Source: Methylobacterium sp. C25
GTDB taxonomy: Bacteria > Pseudomonadota > Alphaproteobacteria > Rhizobiales > Beijerinckiaceae
Direction of reading: 5' to 3'
DNA length: 64,000 nt
NCBI RefSeq assembly: GCF_021352225.1
Contig: NZ_JAAUVI010000003.1
Coordinates: 1-64,000 of the forward strand
A program made the translations under genes and the position numbers. Shown here in pieces: positions 52,597 through 62,388 of the stretch (positions are counted from its first letter, which is position 1; each line of letters opens with the position of its first letter). The notes beneath the pieces are model-generated. The model was given only the letters and a program-made list of their open reading frames with translations, was not told the origin of the DNA and ran no database searches.

Positions 52597-54879
52597 TCAC
52601 CACTTGTAGCTGATGGTACCCAGGATGCGGCGCGCTTCGCCGTAGTAGCAGTTGTTCGGATCCTGGCAGGCCGAGACGAAGCGCTTGTCGCCGAGATTCG
52701 CCCCCGTGATCGAGGCGCGGACGCCATTGCCGAAGTCGTAGTGAACGGTGGCGTCGTAGAGCAGGTAGTCGGGCACGACCAGCTTGCCCTGGACCGCGTT
52801 GTCGAGCGCGTAGGAGGTGCCGACGTAGCGCACGCCGCCGCCGAAGCCGAAGCCGCGCATCGGTCCATCCGGAATGGTGTAATCGGCAAAGAAGTTGGCG
52901 AAGACTTCCGGCACGCCCGTCGGCGTGCGGCCGATCAGCGAGGCCTGAGCACCCGAGGTGTACTTGAGGTCGTAGGCCGTAACCGAGGCGGTCACGTTCA
53001 GGCCGTCGAAGAGATTGGCGACGAACTGAGCCTCGACACCCTGAGAGTTCACCGCGCCGTTCTGAGTGAAGCTGGTGATGCCCGGCACAACGGGGATCAG
53101 CGGGTTGCTCCGCGTGAGATCAAAGGCGGCGAAGGACAGCATCCACTTCTGGCCGATCGGTGCCAGACGGAAGCCCACTTCCACCTGCTCGCCGTTATCC
53201 GGCTTGAAGGCGGCACCGGTCAGAGCGTCGGAACCGATCTGCGGCTGGAACGACGTCGCGTACGAGACGTACGGCGCGAGGCCGAAGTCGAAATTGTACA
53301 CGCCCGCGATGCGGTAGGTCAGAGCCTGGTCGTCGCGGTTGGTGTCGTTGCCGAACGACAGCTTGGTCACGCTGGTCGAGGCGAAGTCCTGCCGCAGACC
53401 GCCGATGATCGAGAAGTTGTCGGTGACCTTGATCTGGTCCTGCGCGTACAGGCCGACCTGCTGGAAGTTGTCCCGATCGATCAGATACGACGAGACCGGC
53501 AGCGGGGTCACACCGTAGACGGGATTGATGATGCTGATCCCGGGAACGCCGGCGCCCGAGAAGCCGGAACCCTGATTGTCGTTCAGGTGGTAGTTCTTGT
53601 AGTCGACGCCGAACAAAACCGAATGACGGAACAATCCGTCAGAGAAATCGGCCTGGGCCTGATTGTCGACCTGGAACAGATTGACGGTCGAATTGTCGCG
53701 AAACTGGTAGCGAGCCAGCTGGGTCTCGTTCGTACCGGCGAGATAACCGAGCTGTCCGACGAAGGAGTTTTGGAAAGCCTGGCTGTACGAGTAGCGGGCG
53801 TTCTGACGGACCGTCCAGGTGTTGTCGATCGCGGTCTCGAATTCGTAGCCGATGAAGGCCTGCTCGCGACGGAAGGTGTTGAGCTTGGTGTCGCCCACGT
53901 TGAGCGAGCGTGGGATGAACAGCCCGCTCGCATTCGGCACGGCCGTGCCGCTGTAGGGCAGGAAGTTCGAGGTGACCCCCGACCAATCCTTCTGGTAGCT
54001 CGTCAGCAGCGTGAAAGAGGTTGCGCCATCGGGCCGATAGGTCAGCGCAGGCGCGATATAGATGCGGTCTGCATCGACACCGTCGACCTGGGTTCCGCCA
54101 CCGCGGCCGATGCCGGTCAGGCGATAGAACCAGTGACCGGAATTATCGGCCGGGCCGCCGAAATCGAACGCGCCATAGGCGTTTCCGAACGAATCCGCGC
54201 CGGCTTCGACGTAGCCGAACGGCGTGCTGGTGGGCCGCTTGGTGATCGTGTTGATCATGCCGCCGGGGGTACCGGAGCCGAACAGCAACGAGGACGGGCC
54301 GCGCAGAACGTCGACGCGCTCCAGGCCGAAGGGATCGGTGCGGAAGTAGTTGAAGCCGTAGTTCAGCAGCTGCAGACCGTCCTTGTAGAGGCCGTAGTCA
54401 TGCGCCACGAAGCCGCGAAGCAAGAACCAGTCGAGGCGCGCGTCGTTGCCATACACGCCCGAATAGACGCCCGGCGTATACTGGGTCGCCTGTGTCAGGG
54501 TCTGGGCGCCCGTCGCGCGAAGCTGCTCCTGGCCGATGACGCTGACGGATTGCGGGGTCTCGAGCAGCGAGGTGTTGGTCTTGGTCGCGGTCGAGCTGCG
54601 GGTCGCGACGAAACCGTCGATCGGGCCCTTCGGATCTTCGGTCACCACCTGGCCAGGGCGCACGATGGTGCTCGCCGGCAGGCCACCGCCGGGCAGCGAG
54701 CTCGCACCGATCGACTTCGGGCCAGCCTGACCTTCCACCGAGATCTCGTTGAGCTGGGCAGAAGCCTGCGCCCAAACGGCGGTGCTGCTCAGCGTAAAAG
54801 CAACCAGCGACAAACCAGCGAGAGCCGCTGATCGAATAGAGACTAGTCTAGAAGACGGCACAGACGCGACAGATGACAT
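52597..54879 (-). CDS. TonB-dependent siderophore receptor
   Basis: A 760-residue outer-membrane receptor. Signal peptide ends near AVWA (about 36), a TonB-box-like NEISVEG follows, then the plug (ETPQSVSVIGQEQLRATGAQTLTQATQYTPGV, SLLFGSGTPGGMINTITKRP) and a 22-strand barrel ending in aromatic KW. The siderophore-receptor subfamily (FhuA/FpvA-like) is clear; the ligand is not. It stands alone without periplasmic binding or ABC genes. The ATG at 54879 follows a GGGGGT-like site. A Fur-like site lies 68-84 bases upstream of the start. Confidence 0.9.
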   Translation of the reverse strand: MSSVASVPSSRLVSIRSAALAGLSLVAFTLSSTAVWAQASAQLNEISVEGQAGPKSIGASSLPGGGLPASTIVRPGQVVTEDPKGPIDGFVATRSSTATKTNTSLLETPQSVSVIGQEQLRATGAQTLTQATQYTPGVYSGVYGNDARLDWFLLRGFVAHDYGLYKDGLQLLNYGFNYFRTDPFGLERVDVLRGPSSLLFGSGTPGGMINTITKRPTSTPFGYVEAGADSFGNAYGAFDFGGPADNSGHWFYRLTGIGRGGGTQVDGVDADRIYIAPALTYRPDGATSFTLLTSYQKDWSGVTSNFLPYSGTAVPNASGLFIPRSLNVGDTKLNTFRREQAFIGYEFETAIDNTWTVRQNARYSYSQAFQNSFVGQLGYLAGTNETQLARYQFRDNSTVNLFQVDNQAQADFSDGLFRHSVLFGVDYKNYHLNDNQGSGFSGAGVPGISIINPVYGVTPLPVSSYLIDRDNFQQVGLYAQDQIKVTDNFSIIGGLRQDFASTSVTKLSFGNDTNRDDQALTYRIAGVYNFDFGLAPYVSYATSFQPQIGSDALTGAAFKPDNGEQVEVGFRLAPIGQKWMLSFAAFDLTRSNPLIPVVPGITSFTQNGAVNSQGVEAQFVANLFDGLNVTASVTAYDLKYTSGAQASLIGRTPTGVPEVFANFFADYTIPDGPMRGFGFGGGVRYVGTSYALDNAVQGKLVVPDYLLYDATVHYDFGNGVRASITGANLGDKRFVSACQDPNNCYYGEARRILGTISYKW

Positions 54880-54946
54880 GAGACCCCCAGGAGCGGCACA
54901 GCCGCCCTCGATCAGCCGCACTCCCCGTTGCGGCCGCTGTTGTTTG

Positions 54947-54963
54947 GAATGATAATAAGATAC
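54947..54963. promoter_or_regulatory. Fur-like box before TonB receptor gene
   Basis: GGAATGATAATAAGATAC-like stretch with GATAAT hexamers, about 70 bases upstream of the receptor start. It fits iron-responsive repression by Fur. In Rhizobiales RirA or Irr could instead be the regulator; the site does not settle this. Confidence 0.45.
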
Positions 54964-55484
54964 TGAAGCCTTTTGGCTTTCTGGCTCTGGGATATGGAAT
55001 AGCCACGCTTCTCGCAAGGCAGCCAAGCACTCTGTTTCCGGCGTGTTGCTGCCCGGCCACGGCAGATTTTCGAAGACTACAACTCTGGTTTTTCCCTGCT
55101 CCGGCGCCTGCACTTCGCGGCGCTCAACCAAGAGTGGTAGATGAACCCCAAAAGACACATGCGACAGCTTTTGAGTAGAGAAGCTGAAACGCTCTATTCC
55201 CCACTGGTTTCAGAGCGGGGGTAACCTGTGGAGAGCGAGGCTTTAGCTTAACGAATTCAACTTGAGGACTGATCGGCCTGGTGAGAGACCTCTTTTGTCG
55301 CCCCCTCTTTTAGAACTTTTCCAGATTTCTGCTTCAGCGGCATAGTGGCCATCCTTGGCATCAACTGGCGGCGAGGCATCGGGCCCTCGCACTGCGCCCG
55401 CGACGGGGCTGGGCCAAAAGCCGCTGCGTGCAAGTAAAGACCGAGCAATCATCTTGACCCATCGGGCCGAGAGCGGGCCAGCCT
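54964..55484. other. Intergenic region upstream of TonB receptor
   Basis: About 520 bases between the receptor gene promoter and the acvB stop, both minus strand. The only ORFs (for example 55243-55488 minus) look like shadow and overlap acvB. Nothing else is supported. Confidence 0.35.
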
Positions 55485-56861
55485 TCACCGAGGCAGCCGC
55501 GCTTCCCCGATGATCCGTCGGGCAAGCGCCGGATAGTCACCGTCGAAATGGTGGCCGCCGTCGATGAGGAGGCGGCGCGTGCCCGCGAGGCTCGGGTCGA
55601 GGCACGGCGTCGTGTCGTCTTCCTTCGAACCGTAGACGCAGAGCACCCGTTCGGCAGGAAGCGCCGCGAGCTGCGGCAGAACCGCATGCGCGCCGCCATA
55701 GCCGAGCCAGCCTTTCACCGAAACGCTGAAGCTCGTACTGCGTCCCGGTGCCAGCAACGCGATCAGCCGGGTGCGATCACGGATCGATGCAGGCAGGTAG
55801 CTCCAGGAGAACGGAAACAGATCGGCGCCGAAGGAGTAGCCCAGCACGATCACCGGTAGCGTCCCGTCGGGATCGGCGCCGCGCAGCATCGCCGCGAAAT
55901 CCGCCGCCACTGTCTTGGGCTCACGGTCGGTCCAGAAATAGCGGAGCGCGTCGAGCCCGACCACGTGGATGCCATCGCGGGTCAGGTGTTCGCCGATGGT
56001 CTTATCGATGTCGCGCCAGCCGCCATCGCCGGAGAAGAACACCGCCACGGCCCTGGCCTTCCCCGTCGCAGGCAGATCGACAAGCGGCAGGCCGCCGATA
56101 CCTGCATCCTGCGCAGCGATCGCCGCGGCGGCATCAACGACGGCCGAGACGCGACGGGCAGGATCGGTCTCGGCATGCCGTTCGACCGCGAACGGACCAG
56201 CGCCCGCGGCCGCGTCGGGAGCGGCTGCCATGGGGGCCGCGCTCACGACGGTAAGCTGAGCCTGCGTCTTCACCGGCAGCGGGTAGGCATAGCCGCCGGA
56301 CACCGGGACCGGGGCCGCCACGGGGGCCTTGTCGTCGCAGATCGGGCGCGCAGTCGCGAAGGATTCGGCGGGATCGAGCGCGACGCCTCCGCCGAGGGTA
56401 GCGGCGAAGGTCCGCCCCAGGATCGCCTCAGTGAGCGCGCCCCCCTCACCGAGCCCGACGAGAACCGGCCGGAGGTAATTTCCGCCCTTGAGCGAGCGCT
56501 GTGCCTCCTTGGCCAGCAGCTCAACGTCGACGATCGGTCGGATGCAGGGCGTCGTGTCGCGGTTGAGCGACGCGCGCCATGTCTCGAGGTCGAGCTGGAG
56601 TACGATGAAGCCGCGCCCGCGCAGGGCCGCACCCATGGCGCGCTCCGGCTCTCCGGTCCCTCCGGCTCCGGAGACGACCGCCGCCAGCCCGACCGGTGCT
56701 CCGGCAGGGGCCAGCACCTCAACGTTCTCGAGATGCGAGGAGGAAATGCGCTCGGGAACGATTGCGGTCCCGCCGGTCAGACCAGCGAAAGTCCAGACCA
56801 GCCCGAGAGTGGCCGCCAGAAGAACCGCCCCGCCGATGGCGAGGCGGAGGCGGCGGGTCAT
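55485..56861 (-). CDS. acvB: AcvB/VirJ-family periplasmic lysyl-phosphatidylglycerol hydrolase
   Basis: A 458-residue secreted or membrane-anchored protein (TM LAIGGAVLLAATLGLVWTF) with two alpha/beta-hydrolase-like halves. The C-terminal half has the nucleophile elbow GYSFGAD (about S341), an Asp-containing SKEDDTTPC and His in DGGHHFDGDY. The N-terminal half has GLGEGGA at the same place, so it lacks the serine. Agrobacterium AcvB and Rhizobium AtvA hydrolyse lysyl-phosphatidylglycerol and sit in one operon with lpiA, as here. ATGA overlap with lpiA. Confidence 0.88.
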   Translation of the reverse strand: MTRRLRLAIGGAVLLAATLGLVWTFAGLTGGTAIVPERISSSHLENVEVLAPAGAPVGLAAVVSGAGGTGEPERAMGAALRGRGFIVLQLDLETWRASLNRDTTPCIRPIVDVELLAKEAQRSLKGGNYLRPVLVGLGEGGALTEAILGRTFAATLGGGVALDPAESFATARPICDDKAPVAAPVPVSGGYAYPLPVKTQAQLTVVSAAPMAAAPDAAAGAGPFAVERHAETDPARRVSAVVDAAAAIAAQDAGIGGLPLVDLPATGKARAVAVFFSGDGGWRDIDKTIGEHLTRDGIHVVGLDALRYFWTDREPKTVAADFAAMLRGADPDGTLPVIVLGYSFGADLFPFSWSYLPASIRDRTRLIALLAPGRSTSFSVSVKGWLGYGGAHAVLPQLAALPAERVLCVYGSKEDDTTPCLDPSLAGTRRLLIDGGHHFDGDYPALARRIIGEARLPR

Positions 56862-59515
56862 CGCCGGATCAAGCCGAAGGGCGAGCCGTTCACCAGCGTC
56901 GCGACATCGAGCAGCGTCTTGGGCGTCTGCAGTCCACCGGGGCAGACCAGGTAGTAGGGCGTCCAGACCGGGTCGAACTTCTGCTTGAAGCTGCGCAGGC
57001 CGTCGAAGCTGTAGAGGTCGGCACCGCGCCGGTAGAGGAAGGCGCCAAAGCGGTTCCAACGCGAGGCGAGGCGCTTGTCGACGAGGCCTGAGAGCGGGGC
57101 AGCGCCGAGGTTGAACCAGCGGTAGCCCTCGTCCTTCGCTGCCAGCAGCAGGTTGGCGAAGAGCGCATCCATGATCACCTTCGAGGCATCCGGCGCATAG
57201 CGGATCAGGTCGATGGCGATCTCGTTGCGATCGGCGCCGCGCAGCAGGTTGGCGAAGGCGACGATGCGGCCTTCCTTGCGCATCACCGCGATGTCGAAGC
57301 GTGAGAGATAAGCGGGATCGAAGGCGCCCATCGAAAAGCGCTTCTCGCCGCCCTGCTTGAGTTCGAGCCAGGCATCGGAGACGTCGCGCAGGTCCGGCAT
57401 GGCGGCACGGACGCGCTCGCGCGGCAAGATCTCGAAGGTCAGGCCCTCCTTCTCGGCGCGGCGCTGGCCGTAGCGGAGATCGTGGCGAGCCGGCCCCTTC
57501 AGCGAGAAATCCGCGAGCGGGACGCGAGCGACCTCGCCGAGCTTCAGCGCTGTGAGCCCCATGTCGAGGAACAGGGCAAGGTTTTCGGGTCCGACGCCGT
57601 AGAAGACCGGCCGTGCGGCGGCCCGGTCGGCGAGTTCACGGAACGACCAGGCGAGGTCCGCTTGGAGCCGGGCCGGACCGACGGGATCGCCAAGAGCGAC
57701 AAGGCTGCGGCCGGCGCGGGCATACATCACGAAGCCCTCGCCGTCGGGCGAGGTCAGGAATTCCTTGTCGCCGAGCAGGGCCATCGCGGCCGAGGCGTTC
57801 GGCGCGGCCGCAACGAGATCGGCGATCGCTGAGGGCACAGCCGGCTCGGGTTCGCGGCGGCGGCCGCGATGATTGACGGCGCCGTCGAAGCCGACGGCAG
57901 CCAGCGCCACCATGAAGGCGAAGGAGGCGCGGGCGGCACCCGAACCACTTCCGTCCCAGGAGATCTGCCACCACAGGGCGTCGGCAACGGCGACATGGGT
58001 CCAGCCGAGGAAGCCGAGTCCGGCGGAAGCCGCGGTCAGCAACCCGCCCGCCGCCAGCGTCGAGCGCAATCCGGCCCGCTTCAGCCAAATCCGGCTCACA
58101 GCGAAGGGATTGGCCTTGGGGCAGCGATAGAACGAGCCACGGAACAGGGCGAGCAAGGCAGCGAGGACACCGAGAAGGGTCGCCTCTTCCCAGTCGAGCC
58201 CCTTGCCGAGCGCGAAGCCGGCGCCGAGCACCAGCAGCATCAGCGCTGCATTCCAGGCTCTCGCCAGGCGCCGGTACAACCCGCGCGCCAGCACCAGCAG
58301 CGCGATGCCGACGAGGCAGGAGGCGAAGTGCGAAGCCTCCATGAAGGGCACCGGCACCACGTCCGACAGGACGGCCATGCGCGAGGCGAGGTCGCGTGTC
58401 GCGCCGGAGGCCAGCAGCATCACGCCGCCGGCGAAGGCGATGGCGGACCAAACGGCCGGCACCGTCGGCTCGAGGAAGCGCAGGGAGGCCTGGATCGGCT
58501 CACGACGACGATACAACTCGAGGCCGGCGAGGCCGGTCAGCGCGAGGCAGAACGGCAGCAGCATGTAGATGATGCGATAGCCGAGCAGCGCCGCGAACAG
58601 GTCAGGTCGGTCCGCGAGGCCGAGGCTCGCCAGCAGGGTCGCCTCGAAGGCGCAGAGACCGCCCGGCGCGTGGCTCGCGATACCGACGACGGTGGCGGCG
58701 ATATAGGCGAGCAGGAAAGCCGGGAAGCCGGGCGCCACGTCTGGCGGCAGCAGCACGTAGAGTGTGCCGGCGGCCGCTGTGATGTCGACGATACCGGCGC
58801 AGATCTGAAGCAGCGCCGCGCGGGAGGTCGGAAGGCGCAGCTCGAAGCCCCGCACGCGTAAGGTCCGGGAGGTCGGGCCGAGCCAGATCAGCGATCCGGC
58901 GACGAGGCTCAGGACCGCCAAACCGAGCAAGGCGGCGAGCTGGGACGTGGTGTCGCCGAAGCCGGCGAAATGCTCGGGACCGCAGATCAACGCGAGCGCC
59001 GCCATCGTGACGAGCGAGATCAGCAGCGCGAACCACGAAGCCCCGAGCACGCGCCCAACATCGGCGAGCCCCGAGGCCCGCGATCCGTAGGCGCGCACGC
59101 GATAGGCGCCCTGCGTCAGAAGTGGAAAACCGAGGGCGTTCGAGACGGCGTAGCCGCCGGCACCCGTCGCAAGGGCCGCGATCCGGGGAATGCGCCCCGG
59201 CGCCACAGCCTCGACGGCGATGAGGTCGTAGATCGCGATGGCGGCGAAGCTCACTGCCGTCAGCACCAGCGCCAGCATCAGCGACGCATCGGGAATCTGG
59301 TCGTAGGCCTTCGTCACCGAATCGATCGAAACCCGGCCGATCGTGCGATGAATCGCGATCGCAGCCATGACCGTCAGGCACAGGCCGACGGCGCGCGGCA
59401 GGGCACGCCCGATCAGTCGCCAATGCGACCGCGGGTCTGGAAGCGCCGCGACCTGTTCCTCGGCCTGGACCGAAGCAGAGGACGGTGTCGATGAAGGCAT
59501 CGGCGATGAGGACAT
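56858..59515 (-). CDS. lpiA: Lysyl-phosphatidylglycerol synthase LpiA (MprF family)
   Basis: An 885-residue protein: about 14 helices of flippase-like domain then a C-terminal aminoacyl-tRNA-dependent synthase domain (residues about 560-880; GDPVGPARLQADLAWSFRELADRA, DLRYGQRRAEKEGLTFEILPRE, GYRWFNLGAAPLSG). It adds lysine to phosphatidylglycerol and lowers the negative surface charge, giving acid and cationic-peptide tolerance. I start at the ATG at 59515; a second at 59500 is as likely. The upstream 50 codons are not supported. Confidence 0.9.
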   Translation of the reverse strand: MSSSPMPSSTPSSASVQAEEQVAALPDPRSHWRLIGRALPRAVGLCLTVMAAIAIHRTIGRVSIDSVTKAYDQIPDASLMLALVLTAVSFAAIAIYDLIAVEAVAPGRIPRIAALATGAGGYAVSNALGFPLLTQGAYRVRAYGSRASGLADVGRVLGASWFALLISLVTMAALALICGPEHFAGFGDTTSQLAALLGLAVLSLVAGSLIWLGPTSRTLRVRGFELRLPTSRAALLQICAGIVDITAAAGTLYVLLPPDVAPGFPAFLLAYIAATVVGIASHAPGGLCAFEATLLASLGLADRPDLFAALLGYRIIYMLLPFCLALTGLAGLELYRRREPIQASLRFLEPTVPAVWSAIAFAGGVMLLASGATRDLASRMAVLSDVVPVPFMEASHFASCLVGIALLVLARGLYRRLARAWNAALMLLVLGAGFALGKGLDWEEATLLGVLAALLALFRGSFYRCPKANPFAVSRIWLKRAGLRSTLAAGGLLTAASAGLGFLGWTHVAVADALWWQISWDGSGSGAARASFAFMVALAAVGFDGAVNHRGRRREPEPAVPSAIADLVAAAPNASAAMALLGDKEFLTSPDGEGFVMYARAGRSLVALGDPVGPARLQADLAWSFRELADRAAARPVFYGVGPENLALFLDMGLTALKLGEVARVPLADFSLKGPARHDLRYGQRRAEKEGLTFEILPRERVRAAMPDLRDVSDAWLELKQGGEKRFSMGAFDPAYLSRFDIAVMRKEGRIVAFANLLRGADRNEIAIDLIRYAPDASKVIMDALFANLLLAAKDEGYRWFNLGAAPLSGLVDKRLASRWNRFGAFLYRRGADLYSFDGLRSFKQKFDPVWTPYYLVCPGGLQTPKTLLDVATLVNGSPFGLIRR

Positions 59516-60050
59516 GAAGGCGGGCCGGGTGTCTCCGGAGGGTACCGCGAACGCCGTGACCACCTGGGTGGCCCCGTCACGCGCTTGTCCGCCATCGAAC
59601 CCGAATGTTGCGTGAATGAGGCGAAGAAATACACATGCGACGCACAAATTGAATGCAGAATGCACGCTTGTGCGGCGAATTCACAACTCTGTGGGGGATG
59701 CTAAGCCGTTCCCGTGAAATCGCTCTTCGGCGCTCGCGGCGGAAACGCAGCGTTCTCGACGGCGCCCCAAGCCCCGGCACCGTCATGGCGGGGCCTTGGA
59801 GCAGAGCCCTAGTTCCACCCGAGATGCCGCACGCGACATATGGTCGAGGCCTTGGTGCCCCCCAGTCTCGCCTGTGCTGCCCCGCGATGACGGTTCGGGC
59901 CAAATCCGGCTGCGAACGCCACAACCCGTAAATTCCGCCGTGGAACCCACGATCGTCGCGCAAAGGTGTCCCATTGCCGGGAAAGCGGTGCTATGAGCAC
60001 CTGTTTTCCGGATGCGGGGACCCGACCCCGCTCAACGTGAGTGATTGTCC
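59516..60050. other. Intergenic region lpiA / small membrane protein
   Basis: About 535 bases. It holds the lpiA promoter (the AT-rich part near 59600-59690 is the best place) and the upstream region of the small plus-strand gene. Short ORFs on both strands have no signature. Confidence 0.4.
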
Positions 60051-60242
60051 ATGAACCCGCTGGTTCCGCTCGGTATTCTCTTCCTCCTGCCGCTCACCGC
60101 GATCGGTCTCGTGCTCTACACCGATACCGGCGTCTCTCCGGACCTGTTCTACGCGGCGGTGAAGACTTCGGTGATCCTCGTCGTCATCGGCGGCGCGATC
60201 TCCTTCGCGGCCAGCAAGCTCGCCGAACGCTCGAACGGCTGA
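60051..60242 (+). CDS. Small two-helix membrane protein, unknown
   Basis: A 63-residue ORF: MNPLVPLGILFLLPLTAIGLVLYTDTG is one membrane helix and FYAAVKTSVILVVIGGAISFAASKLA a second. It lies 85 bases before the aminotransferase and is codirectional. No family is recognised and the ribosome site is weak, but a two-helix composition in a GC-rich genome favours a real gene. Confidence 0.55.
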   Translation: MNPLVPLGILFLLPLTAIGLVLYTDTGVSPDLFYAAVKTSVILVVIGGAISFAASKLAERSNG

Positions 60243-60327
60243 TTTCTTGCTCGCGCGTTGTCCGAGAGTGGCCCGTGGCCGCCTCGGCTCCGCGCGATGA
60301 GCGGGGGCTCAACCGAACGAGGACCTT

Positions 60328-61515
60328 ATGCTCCACGTCGTCCCCGCTTTCGACCGTATTGGCGAAGAGAACGCCTTCGCCGTCCTGGCGCGGGCGAATG
60401 CGCTCGCCTCGGAAGGCCGAGACATCATCAATCTCGGCATTGGCCAGCCCGACATGCCGACGCCGGCCCATATCGTCGAAGCCGGCATCAAGGCGCTTCG
60501 CGACGGGCATCACGGCTACACACCGGCCGTGGGAATCCCTCCTCTGCGAGAGGCGGTCGCCGAGGACATCTGGCGGCGTCATCAGGTAACGGTCCTGCCT
60601 GATTCCGTGATGATCGTGCCGGGCGGCAAGGTCACCATGTTCATGGCGATCCTGATGTTCGGCGAGCCCGGGGTCGAGATCCTGTATCCGGACCCGGGAT
60701 TCCCGATCTACCGCTCGATGATCGAGTTCACTGGCGCGACGCCGGTGCCGGTGCCGATCCGCGAGGAGAACGGCTTCGCATTCTCCGCTGAGGAGACACT
60801 GGCGCTGATCACGCCGAAGACCCGGCTGCTCATCGTCAACTCGCCGGCCAACCCGACCGGCGGCGTCACACCGAAAGCCGAAATCGACACACTGGTCGCA
60901 GGCCTCGCGGGGCATCCGGACGTCTGCGTGATGTCCGACGAGATCTACGGGACGATGACCTATGACGGGGAGCAGCACCACTCGCTGCTGAAATACGACG
61001 AGATCCGAGATCGGCTGATCTATCTCGACGGCGCCTCGAAGACCTACGCGATGACCGGCTGGCGGCTCGGCTGGTCGGTCTGGCCGAAGAAGCTCTACGA
61101 AGCCGCGCGCAAGCTCGCGGTGAACGCGCATTCCTGCGTCAACGCCTCGACCCAGTGGGCCGGGATCGCCGCCCTGAACGGGCCGCAGGATTGCGTAGCC
61201 GAGATGGTCGCGGAGTTCGACCGACGCCGCAAGATCGTCGTCGACGGCCTCAACGCGCTGCCGAACGTCTCCTGCATCTCGCCGAAGGGGGCCTTCTACG
61301 CGTTTCCCAACGTCTCCAAGACCGGCTGGAAAGCCAAGAAGCTTGCTTCCGCGCTGCTCGAAGAGGCGGGTGTCGCGGTGATTGGAGGCCCGGATTTCGG
61401 GGTCTGCGCGGAAGGCTACATCCGGCTGTCCTACGCAAACTCCGCCGAGAACATCCGCAAGGCCCTTGCGCGAATGAACGACTTTCTCGCGAACACGCGC
61501 GCCGACCGGGCCTGA
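60328..61515 (+). CDS. Class I/II PLP aminotransferase (aspartate aminotransferase-like)
   Basis: A 395-residue fold-type I aminotransferase: NLGIGQPDMPTP, PGGKVTMF, NSPANPTGGV (N175), SDEIYG (D204, Y207) and the PLP lysine in ASKTYAMTGWRLGW (K238), Arg anchor near residue 370. The ATG follows CGAGGACC. It matches the AatA/PatA-like subgroup; the amino donor cannot be fixed. Confidence 0.9.
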   Translation: MLHVVPAFDRIGEENAFAVLARANALASEGRDIINLGIGQPDMPTPAHIVEAGIKALRDGHHGYTPAVGIPPLREAVAEDIWRRHQVTVLPDSVMIVPGGKVTMFMAILMFGEPGVEILYPDPGFPIYRSMIEFTGATPVPVPIREENGFAFSAEETLALITPKTRLLIVNSPANPTGGVTPKAEIDTLVAGLAGHPDVCVMSDEIYGTMTYDGEQHHSLLKYDEIRDRLIYLDGASKTYAMTGWRLGWSVWPKKLYEAARKLAVNAHSCVNASTQWAGIAALNGPQDCVAEMVAEFDRRRKIVVDGLNALPNVSCISPKGAFYAFPNVSKTGWKAKKLASALLEEAGVAVIGGPDFGVCAEGYIRLSYANSAENIRKALARMNDFLANTRADRA

Positions 61516-61534
61516 TCCCGGAGTCGAACGAAAA

Positions 61535-61561
61535 AGCCCGCCACGGCGAACCGGGCGGGCT
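61535..61561 (-). terminator. Hairpin with A tract, minus-strand terminator shape
   Basis: Stem AGCCCGCC / GGCGGGCT with an 11-base loop; the plus strand has AAAAA before it, so the U tract lies on the minus strand. No minus-strand gene is known to end here. Confidence 0.45.
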
Positions 61562-61763
61562 GAAAGCAATGAGAGCCGCCTTGGACGGCTGGGCCGGCAA
61601 TGGCCTGGATCGCAAGGGCCGTGATTCTCGCGACAGCACGATGACGGAGGCGAGGTGAGGCCCGCGATGGGGGCCTCAACGGCCACGTCTCACAAACTCC
61701 AAGATCCCGTCTCCGGCCGGCCCGATTGGCACCCTACCCCATGCCCGACTTCAGGGGACGGGC

Positions 61764-61976
61764 ATGCAGGACGCCGCAACAGTGCCGGCCAGCGAGATCG
61801 ATCAGTTCGTTGCCGTCTATCTTCGGGATGCGGATAGCGATCCCTATCGTGCACTTCGCCTCGCCGTCGCCGATCTGATCAAAGTCAGCATCGACGCCCG
61901 TCTCACCGAACTCGAGTTGCAGCGCGTGATCTCCCCGGGATACCTGCGCCAGCCTCCGCTCGATCACGTCGCCTAG
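61764..61976 (+). CDS. Small hypothetical protein
   Basis: A 70-residue acidic protein (PASEIDQFVAVYLRDADSDPYRALRLAVADLIKVSIDA, LTELELQRVISPGYLR). An AGGGGA site precedes the ATG. It is helical, without signal or membrane segment. No family recognised. Confidence 0.5.
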   Translation: MQDAATVPASEIDQFVAVYLRDADSDPYRALRLAVADLIKVSIDARLTELELQRVISPGYLRQPPLDHVA

Positions 61977-62013
61977 AGAGGCGAGCCTCTCGCGCCGGCG
62001 TCGTGCGGGCCTG

Positions 62014-62232
62014 TCAAATGTTTGAGCCGGGATCGCGCGGCGGGTGTCCGCAGGCGAACCGCTCGATCCGCCAACGCTCGTGCTCGTGATCGTTCTGCCA
62101 CCCCGCCATCGCCGGCTGGGCGAGCCTCAGGCACTGAATCGGCGTCTGCACCGCTTCATCGAAAAAATACGTGCGGGTGACGCAGTGCGCCGGGTTTGCG
62201 GCGAGACAGGTGACGAAATAGAGGCCGATCAT
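62014..62232 (-). CDS. Small Cys-containing hypothetical protein
   Basis: A 72-residue ORF from ATG 62232 (MIGLYFVTCLAANPAHCVTRTYFF) ending HPPRDPGSNI. Its pattern (three or four cysteines, C-terminal AGWQNDHEHERWRIERFACG) resembles a widespread rhizobial family of small uncharacterised proteins. The longer ORF to 62319 has an unlikely N terminus. Confidence 0.55.
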   Translation of the reverse strand: MIGLYFVTCLAANPAHCVTRTYFFDEAVQTPIQCLRLAQPAMAGWQNDHEHERWRIERFACGHPPRDPGSNI

Positions 62233-62353
62233 GCGAGGGTCACTCCCTGGCGGCGTGCGGCGCTTCCTCCGAAAGGCGTGTTGCAAGCCGTGTGCCCATC
62301 CTGGTGAACCGGGGGCCAAACGGGTTGGTTCAGCGCCAGCACAGCCACGACAA

Positions 62354-62388
62354 AGCCCGCTCCGGGATTAGACGCATCCGGGCGGGCT
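62354..62388 (-). terminator. GC-rich hairpin, minus-strand terminator shape
   Basis: Stem AGCCCGCTCCGGGAT pairing with ATCCGGGCGGGCT with one bulge. Minus strand ends TTTG. Confidence 0.35.

Noticed and set aside
52426..54831. Plus-strand ORF of about 800 codons
   Set aside because: Antisense to the TonB receptor gene; no signal peptide or barrel features.
60184..61686. Minus-strand ORF of about 500 codons
   Set aside because: Antisense to the class I aminotransferase with intact PLP motifs on the plus strand.
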